Assembly: GCA_020639195.1 (NCBI GenBank)
Contig: JACKHB010000004.1
Coordinates: 186,001-250,000 of the forward strand
Direction of reading: 5' to 3'
From: Phycisphaeraceae bacterium
GTDB taxonomy: Bacteria; Planctomycetota; Phycisphaerae; Phycisphaerales; UBA1924
DNA: 64,000 nucleotides
Part shown: positions 61,002-64,000 of the stretch, in pieces
Layout of the letters: every line of letters begins with the position of its first letter
Numbering within the stretch: position 1 is the stretch's first letter
The notes under the pieces: model-generated
Told to the model about the DNA's origin: nothing
The model's database searches: none
What the model saw: only the letters and a program-made list of their open reading frames with translations
Made by a program: the position numbers and the translations under genes

Positions 61002-61976
61002 ATGGGCTTGACCGTGGCAGTGGCGGGGGCGAGCGGGTTCGTGGGCAGCGCGGTGGTTGGCGAGTTGCTCGGTCGCGGGCATCGCGTGCGCGCGCTGGTC
61101 CGCGACCCGGCGCGGAGCGCTAAGACGCTGCCCTCGCACGCCTCTATGACCCTGGTGACCGGTTCGCTCGGAGAATCGGATGCGCTGGCAAGCCTGGTCG
61201 ACGGCTGCGACGCGTGCGTGAACACCGTGGGGATCATCCGCGAGCGGCCCGACGGCCAGAGCTTCCAGCGGATCCACGTTCGAGGCGTTCGAGCGCTGGT
61301 GGAGGCGTGCCGCACCGCGCACGTGGATCGGTTCGTGCAGATCTCGGCCGTGGGAGTCTCCGACGAGGGCGTGTGCGCGTACCAGCGGTCGAAGTTCGAG
61401 GGCGAGATGCTGGTGCGGCAGAGCGGCCTGTCGTGGACCGTTCTGCGGCTCGGGCTGGTGCACGGCCCGAACGGAGAGTTCATGCGGATGGCCCGCGGCT
61501 GGGTCACGGGCAAGTCGGCGCCGCACCTGTTCATCCCGTATTTCCGGCGGCTGGCGGGCGGGCCGCCCGTGCCCGGCCTGGCCCGGCTGGAGGATCCCAA
61601 GGCCCAGCCGGTGCACGTGGACGATGTGGCGTGGGCAGTGGCCGAATCGCTTTCGCGCGACGCGAGCGTGGGAGAGGTCATCGACGTGGTTGGGCCGGAA
61701 ACGGTCACGATGCCCGATATCCTGCGCGAGCTTCAGAGCCGCGTGCCGCTGGCCAAGAAGGGGCTGAGGCTCGTGCCGATGCCGGACAAGGTCGGCGCGT
61801 GCGTGGCCCGAACGGCCGGGGCGTTGGGCCTCGGGCAGGCGCTGCCGTTCGATGAGGGCATGGCACGGATGGCCGGTCGCGATTCGACCGGCAATCGCGA
61901 GCGGGCGAGATCGATCCTCGGATTCGCGCCGCGCCCATGCATCTCGAGCATCCGCGAGTACGCGCCCTCGATGTGA
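61002..61976 (+). CDS. NAD(P)-binding epimerase-like protein (NDUFA9 type)
   Basis: A 324-residue atypical short-chain dehydrogenase. The Rossmann motif GASGFVGS is at 9-16, RALVRDPAR follows as the NAD(P) ribose region, and Y-Q-R-S-K (in CAYQRSKFEGE) keeps YxxxK. It resembles complex I NDUFA9 and bacterial NAD-binding proteins that act on isoprenoid or lipid intermediates. ATG 61002 has GAGGAGG seven bases upstream, so the longer upstream frame is rejected. The gene precedes rnr by 80 bases. Confidence 0.9.
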   Translation: MGLTVAVAGASGFVGSAVVGELLGRGHRVRALVRDPARSAKTLPSHASMTLVTGSLGESDALASLVDGCDACVNTVGIIRERPDGQSFQRIHVRGVRALVEACRTAHVDRFVQISAVGVSDEGVCAYQRSKFEGEMLVRQSGLSWTVLRLGLVHGPNGEFMRMARGWVTGKSAPHLFIPYFRRLAGGPPVPGLARLEDPKAQPVHVDDVAWAVAESLSRDASVGEVIDVVGPETVTMPDILRELQSRVPLAKKGLRLVPMPDKVGACVARTAGALGLGQALPFDEGMARMAGRDSTGNRERARSILGFAPRPCISSIREYAPSM

Positions 61977-62056
61977 GCCGGCGCCCGGCGCACGGACGAG
62001 TCCATCGCGCACCGATTCGGTACAGTGCGCCCTCGCAATCCCGGGAAGGATCCCGC

Positions 62057-64000
62057 ATGGCGCTCAAGTACGAGAACCGACTGCTGACCCATCTGGCCGA
62101 TGAGAACTATCGCGAGCGTCACATCGCGATGCTGGCCGATGAGCTTCGCGTTGAGGACCTGGACGAGTTCAAGCGCGCGGTGTTCCGGCTGGCCGAGCAG
62201 GGCCGGCTCAAGATCGATGACAGCGGACGCGTGAGCCTGCCGAGCCTGTCGGAGGTTGGCGACGAGCTCGAGGGGGAGTTCCGCAAGGCGGCGGGGGGCT
62301 TCGGGTTCGTCGAGCCCACGGTCACCGTGCGCGAGCGGCGCGTATTCATCCCGCCGCGGGACACCGGCGACGCGATGAGCGGTGACACCGTGCGCATCCG
62401 CGTTCGGCGCGACACGGGGCGCGAGCGGCGGGGCGGGTACGTGGAGCCGCAGTTTCGGGGCGAGATCATCGAGGTCGTCAGGCGCCGGCGCACGTCGTTC
62501 AGCGGCGAGGTGATGCGTCAGGGGGGACAATGGATTGTCCAGCCTGATGGCAAGCTGATCACGCAGCCGATCGTGGTGCCCGATGCGGAATCCAAGAACG
62601 TCAAGCCCGGCGACAAGGTCGTCGTTGACATCACCCACTTTCCCGAGGGCAGCTACCTCGCTGAGGGCGTGATCAGCAAGGTGCTTGGGGACGCCGGCCG
62701 GCCGGACGTCGAGACGCAGGCCGTGATCGCGGCGCACAACCTGCCGGGCGAGTTTCCCGATGCCGCGCTGGACGACGCGCGCGAGGCAGCGCGGCGCTAC
62801 GAGGAGGAGATGGCCCGATTCGAGGCGGGCGAATCGCTTCAGGGCCGGCGCGACCTGACGGGCGACTTCATCCTGACGATCGACCCTCCCGACGCGAAGG
62901 ACTACGACGATGCGCTCTCGATCGAGGGCACCAGGGACGGCTGGCGGCTGGGCGTGCACATCGCCGACGTGGCGCACTTCATCGAGCCTGGCAGTGCGCT
63001 GGACCTCGAGGCGCAGGCGCGGGGCAACAGCGTGTACTTGCCGCGGCTGGTCATCCCGATGCTCCCGGAGATCCTCTCCAACGGGATTTGCTCGCTGCAG
63101 GAGGGCGTGAAGCGGTACTGCAAGAGCGCGTTCATGGAATACGACCGGCGGGGCAACGTCCGGCGCGAGGGTGTCGCGCAGACGCTGATCTCCAGCCGAA
63201 AACGCCTGACGTACCTCGAGGCCCAGGCCCTGATCGACGGGGACGAGACCGAGGCGAAGAACCACGCACGGACCGAGCCGCGGTACACGCCGGAGTTGCT
63301 GGGCGCGCTCAAGGACCTCAACGCGATGTCGCGGGCCATCCGAGAGCGCCGTGAACGGCAGGGCATGATCTCGCTCGACCTGCCCGATGTGGAGCTCATC
63401 TTCGACGAGGAAGGACGCGTCATTGACGCGCAGAAGGAAGACGACGCCTACACCCACACCCTGATCGAGATGTGCATGGTCGAGGCGAACGAGGTGCTGG
63501 CGCGCCTGTTCGAGGGGCTGCACGTGCCGGTGCTGCGGCGCGTCCACCCCGAGCCGACGCCAGGCGAGACCGACACGCTGCGCAAGGTTGCCATGGTCGC
63601 CGGCTTCCGCATTCCGAGCAATCCGACGCGAGAAGAGCTGCAATCTCTGCTCAACTCCACGCGGGGGACGCCCGCGGCGCGGCCCGTCCATCTGGCGGTG
63701 CTGCGGACGCTGACGCGGGCGGAATACAGCCCAGCGCTGATCGGCCACTTCGCGCTGGCGAGTAGCGCGTATTCACATTTCACCAGCCCAATTCGGCGGT
63801 ACCCCGACCTGACGGTGCATCGGGCTCTTGCGGCGTACCTCGGACGGACGGACAACGGAGAGAATCCGCCGCGTGACGACGGGGCACGCAAGCGCCTGGG
63901 CCGAGACCTCATGGACCTTCCCGAGTGCCCCGCCGAGGACGAGCTGGTGGTGTTGGGCCGGGCGTGCTCGGCGACGGAGGAGAACGCCGAGGAGGCCGAG
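62057..64000 (+). CDS. rnr: Ribonuclease R, partial at right edge
   Basis: The first 648 residues are visible and the frame continues past the window. A helix-turn-helix-like start (KYENRLLTHLADENYRERHI) leads to cold-shock domains (about 70-200) and the RNB nuclease domain with FILTIDPPDAKDYDDALS, whose aspartates coordinate magnesium, and the later FTSPIRRYPDLTVHRAL. RNase R is a processive 3-prime to 5-prime exoribonuclease that degrades structured RNA. ATG 62057 has AAGGA eight bases before it. The S1 domain and lysine-rich tail should lie outside the window. Confidence 0.95.
   Translation, partial: MALKYENRLLTHLADENYRERHIAMLADELRVEDLDEFKRAVFRLAEQGRLKIDDSGRVSLPSLSEVGDELEGEFRKAAGGFGFVEPTVTVRERRVFIPPRDTGDAMSGDTVRIRVRRDTGRERRGGYVEPQFRGEIIEVVRRRRTSFSGEVMRQGGQWIVQPDGKLITQPIVVPDAESKNVKPGDKVVVDITHFPEGSYLAEGVISKVLGDAGRPDVETQAVIAAHNLPGEFPDAALDDAREAARRYEEEMARFEAGESLQGRRDLTGDFILTIDPPDAKDYDDALSIEGTRDGWRLGVHIADVAHFIEPGSALDLEAQARGNSVYLPRLVIPMLPEILSNGICSLQEGVKRYCKSAFMEYDRRGNVRREGVAQTLISSRKRLTYLEAQALIDGDETEAKNHARTEPRYTPELLGALKDLNAMSRAIRERRERQGMISLDLPDVELIFDEEGRVIDAQKEDDAYTHTLIEMCMVEANEVLARLFEGLHVPVLRRVHPEPTPGETDTLRKVAMVAGFRIPSNPTREELQSLLNSTRGTPAARPVHLAVLRTLTRAEYSPALIGHFALASSAYSHFTSPIRRYPDLTVHRALAAYLGRTDNGENPPRDDGARKRLGRDLMDLPECPAEDELVVLGRACSATEENAEEAE

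Overview
The window looks like a chromosomal segment of a GC-rich planctomycete, most likely class Phycisphaerae. This is inferred from gene content, not from a marker-gene search. The pointers are a DUF58/BatA/vWA operon, a dockerin-like C-terminus of the planctomycete type ending in GCG, a PEP-CTERM-like secreted protein, prepilin-type proteins with H/G-rich C-termini, and long coiled-coil membrane proteins with two or three N-terminal membrane segments. Housekeeping genes (asnS, pdxH, dnaB, gyrB, acs, atpG, rnr) are spread among secretion, envelope and polysaccharide genes. I found no rRNA, tRNA, CRISPR array, insertion sequence or prophage.

Layout. 1-8.6 kb: a leftward operon coding for a duplicated metallopeptidase-like protein, DUF58, BatA-like vWA, a second vWA protein, and a membrane protein cut by the left edge. 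8.6-9.2 kb: the longest non-coding stretch, with two hairpins. 9.2-16.1 kb: a hypothetical gene, asnS, a three-part hydrolase/membrane/ATP-grasp fusion, an HDOD protein and pdxH. 16.2-23.4 kb: dnaB, gyrB and two tandem PilZ-receiver paralogues. 23.5-33.2 kb: a secreted trypsin-like protease, then a rightward run of secretin, GspE-type ATPase, acetyltransferase, CDP-alcohol phosphatidyltransferase, double thioredoxin and PEP-CTERM-like protein. 33.3-39.9 kb: acetyl-CoA synthetase, a dockerin-type secreted protein, an anchored solute-binding protein and a coiled-coil membrane protein.

40-48 kb: O-antigen ligase-like and glycosyltransferase genes, a lone atpG, a beta-lactamase-fold protein, an MBL-fold hydrolase, a zinc-ribbon protein and a prepilin-type protein. 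48-53.4 kb: a NagB/LmbE fusion and a lipid-transport-like MlaD/MlaF operon with no MlaE permease. 53.4-56.8 kb: a sulfotransferase diverging from two coupled glycosyltransferases. 56.8-64 kb: a zinc-ribbon membrane protein, a degenerate alcohol dehydrogenase, a HEAT-repeat lipoprotein, a proline-rich membrane protein, an ABC ATPase, an NDUFA9-like epimerase and RNase R, cut by the right edge.

Many neighbours are translationally coupled by GTGA or ATGA overlaps. Several convergent or isolated genes end at clear hairpin terminators. The most unusual items are the hydrolase-ATP-grasp fusion, the PilZ-receiver pair in which one copy has lost its phospho-acceptor aspartate and neither C-terminal HPt-like region has a histidine, the tandemly duplicated metallopeptidase, the isolated atpG, the Mla-like operon without a permease, and a likely CTG start codon in the BatA-like gene.
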